Below, piece after piece: positions 56,676-57,923 of a DNA stretch of 57,923 nucleotides. The stretch is taken from contig CAMDOO010000008.1 in assembly GCA_945903545.1 (NCBI GenBank), positions 1-57,923 on the forward strand, written 5' to 3'. Under the pieces are notes generated by a model that was not told the origin of the DNA, did not search any database, and was given only the letters and a program-made list of their open reading frames with translations. Origin of the DNA: Opitutus sp. GAS368. Lineage in GTDB: Bacteria > Verrucomicrobiota > Verrucomicrobiia > Opitutales > Opitutaceae. The first letter of the stretch is position 1; each line of letters starts with the position of its first letter. Both the position numbers and the translations under genes were made by a program.

Positions 56676-57923
56676 TCAACGGCCCGAAACCGCGCGCAGC
56701 TCCCCGAGCAGGGCGCGATGACGAGGCGAGGCGAAATAACCCATCACCGCGCGGGTGGTCGCCTCGCCGAGGCCGGCCCCGCGCAGCGCGGCGGCATCCG
56801 CGTTCGCCAGTTCGCCGAGCCCCTGGAATTGAGCCGCGAGCCTGGCCGCCGCCGACTCCCCCACCCCGGGGATCGACAGCGCGAGGATCCACCGGTGCAG
56901 TTCCGCGCCGCGGGCCGCGGTGATCGCGCGGGCGAGGTTCTCCGCCGCCGCACCGGGCACCCGCCCCGGCAAAACCAGGTCGGCCGGCTGCAGCCGGAAT
57001 ATATCCGCGATCGTCCTCAGCCTGCCCCGCGCGATCAGCGACTCGATCAAGGCCGGCCCCAGACCCGGCAGATCGAGCACCTCGCGCGCGGCGACATGCC
57101 CGATCCTGCCCGCCAGCTGCGCGGGGCAATCCTCATTCGGGCAACGCCGCGCCACTTCGCCGTCGCGATGCTCCGCCGGCGCGCCACAGACCGGACACCG
57201 GGTCGGAAAAACAAACGGAACGGTTCCCCCCGGCCGGGCAGCCACGACCACTTCACCTACGACCGGGATCACCTCGCCGGCTTTCTCGACCACCACGGTG
57301 TCGCCGATCCGCGCGTCCAGCCGGACGATCTCGTCCGCGTTGTACAGCGTCGCCCGCGTGACAACGGACCCCGCCAGCTCAACCGGCTCCAGCACCGCCA
57401 CCGGTGTCAGCAAGCCGGTCCGCCCGACCTGCACCTCGATGGCCAGCAGCCTGGTCTCCGCGCGGGGCGAGGTGAACTTGAACGCCACGGCCCAGCGTGG
57501 ACCCACCGCCGACCCGCCGAGTGCGCGCTGCCGCGCCACCGCATCGACCTTCACCACGACACCATCCATGGGCAACCCCACCCGGGCGCGTTCGCGCCCC
57601 ATCGCCTCCACCGCGCGCCAGACCCCATTCGCGTCCACCGCCTGCCGCACGCCTTCCAATGCCGGAAGACTCCAGCGCCGGACCCGCTCCAGGAATTCCC
57701 GCTGCGTGGCCGGGACCGTCGATGTCGGCTCCCACGCCCCGAAGCCGTGGACCACAAACGCGAGCCCGCGTTGCGCCACTTCCCGCGGGTCGGTCTGCCG
57801 CAGCGCCCCGGCGGCCGCGCTCCGCGGGTGGGCGAACCCCCGCTCCCCGGCCGCCGCGCGCTCCCGGTTCACCCGCGCGAACACCGCCACGGGCACATGC
57901 CATTCGCCGCGCAACTCGACCAG
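56676..57923 (-). CDS. NAD-dependent DNA ligase, 3' part, no BRCT domain
   Basis: The frame is open to the right edge, so the N-terminus with the KxDG lysine lies outside. Present are ERGFAHPRSAAAGALRQTDP, adenylation motifs MDGVVVKVD and WAVAFKF, the OB-fold, a Cys4 zinc finger (CPVCGAP...CPNEDC), and helix-hairpin-helix repeats (LDLPGLGPALIESL, LSIPGVGESAAARLAAQF). The protein stops soon after the HhH region (GELRAVSGR) without the usual BRCT domain. It seals nicks in DNA using NAD. It may be a second, shorter LigA paralogue. Confidence 0.88.
   Translation of the reverse strand: MVELRGEWHVPVAVFARVNRERAAAGERGFAHPRSAAAGALRQTDPREVAQRGLAFVVHGFGAWEPTSTVPATQREFLERVRRWSLPALEGVRQAVDANGVWRAVEAMGRERARVGLPMDGVVVKVDAVARQRALGGSAVGPRWAVAFKFTSPRAETRLLAIEVQVGRTGLLTPVAVLEPVELAGSVVTRATLYNADEIVRLDARIGDTVVVEKAGEVIPVVGEVVVAARPGGTVPFVFPTRCPVCGAPAEHRDGEVARRCPNEDCPAQLAGRIGHVAAREVLDLPGLGPALIESLIARGRLRTIADIFRLQPADLVLPGRVPGAAAENLARAITAARGAELHRWILALSIPGVGESAAARLAAQFQGLGELANADAAALRGAGLGEATTRAVMGYFASPRHRALLGELRAVSGR

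Overview
The window is GC-rich, densely coded DNA from a Gram-negative bacterium, most likely a member of Verrucomicrobiota close to Opitutaceae (inference). The evidence is a Minf_1886-type protein of the Verrucomicrobia/Planctomycetes group, an outer-membrane toolkit (BamA, OmpH/Skp, LpxD, OprB-like and beta-barrel porins, TonB/ExbB/ExbD), PilX/PulJ/PilV-type pseudopilins, and intergenic regions full of short modular repeats. No plasmid, phage, insertion-sequence or CRISPR hallmark was found.

Layout. 1-10.1 kb: tlyA and nadK, a GxxExxY gene, a BrnT/BrnA-type toxin-antitoxin pair, an EF-hand lipobox-free exported protein, an M16 peptidase, a Minf_1886 protein, a Fur-like regulator and a dienelactone hydrolase, separated by repeat-filled gaps. 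10.1-21.2 kb: a Tat-exported Mn-type superoxide dismutase, an OprB porin, two paralogous beta-barrel proteins, a CzcC/CzcA-type metal efflux operon without an adaptor gene, a small His-rich membrane protein, intact ureD and a ureG remnant. 21.3-28.9 kb: translation genes pheS-pheT-gatC-gatA-gatB and rpmI-rplT. 29.0-34.1 kb: a seven-gene exbB-exbD-exbD-tonB-TPR-coiled-coil-coiled-coil operon. 34.5-35.2 kb: four tRNAs. 35.2-47.7 kb: an unusual MBL-fold protein, pyrE, an HtrA protease, prs, lpxD, ompH, bamA, dnaB, rplI, ssb, rpsF, pth and rplY. 47.9-49.0 kb: tRNA-Asn followed by gene remnants. 49.0-56.6 kb: a histidine kinase and response regulator in front of two tandem copies of a pilV-pulJ-pilX pseudopilin cassette. 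56.7 kb to the end: the 3' part of a NAD-dependent DNA ligase without a BRCT domain.

The strongest candidate for an undescribed system is the pseudopilin locus. A DevR/NarL-class two-component pair heads an operon carrying one pseudopilin cassette, and a second cassette follows directly. The same 19-bp palindrome (GGCCTA, 7-nt spacer, TAGGCC) lies upstream of both transcription units, which suggests one autoregulated regulon. Other notable points are three apparent deletion scars (ureG, an ABM/alcohol-dehydrogenase chimera, a possible czcB stub) and near-identical long direct repeats that bracket accessory genes.
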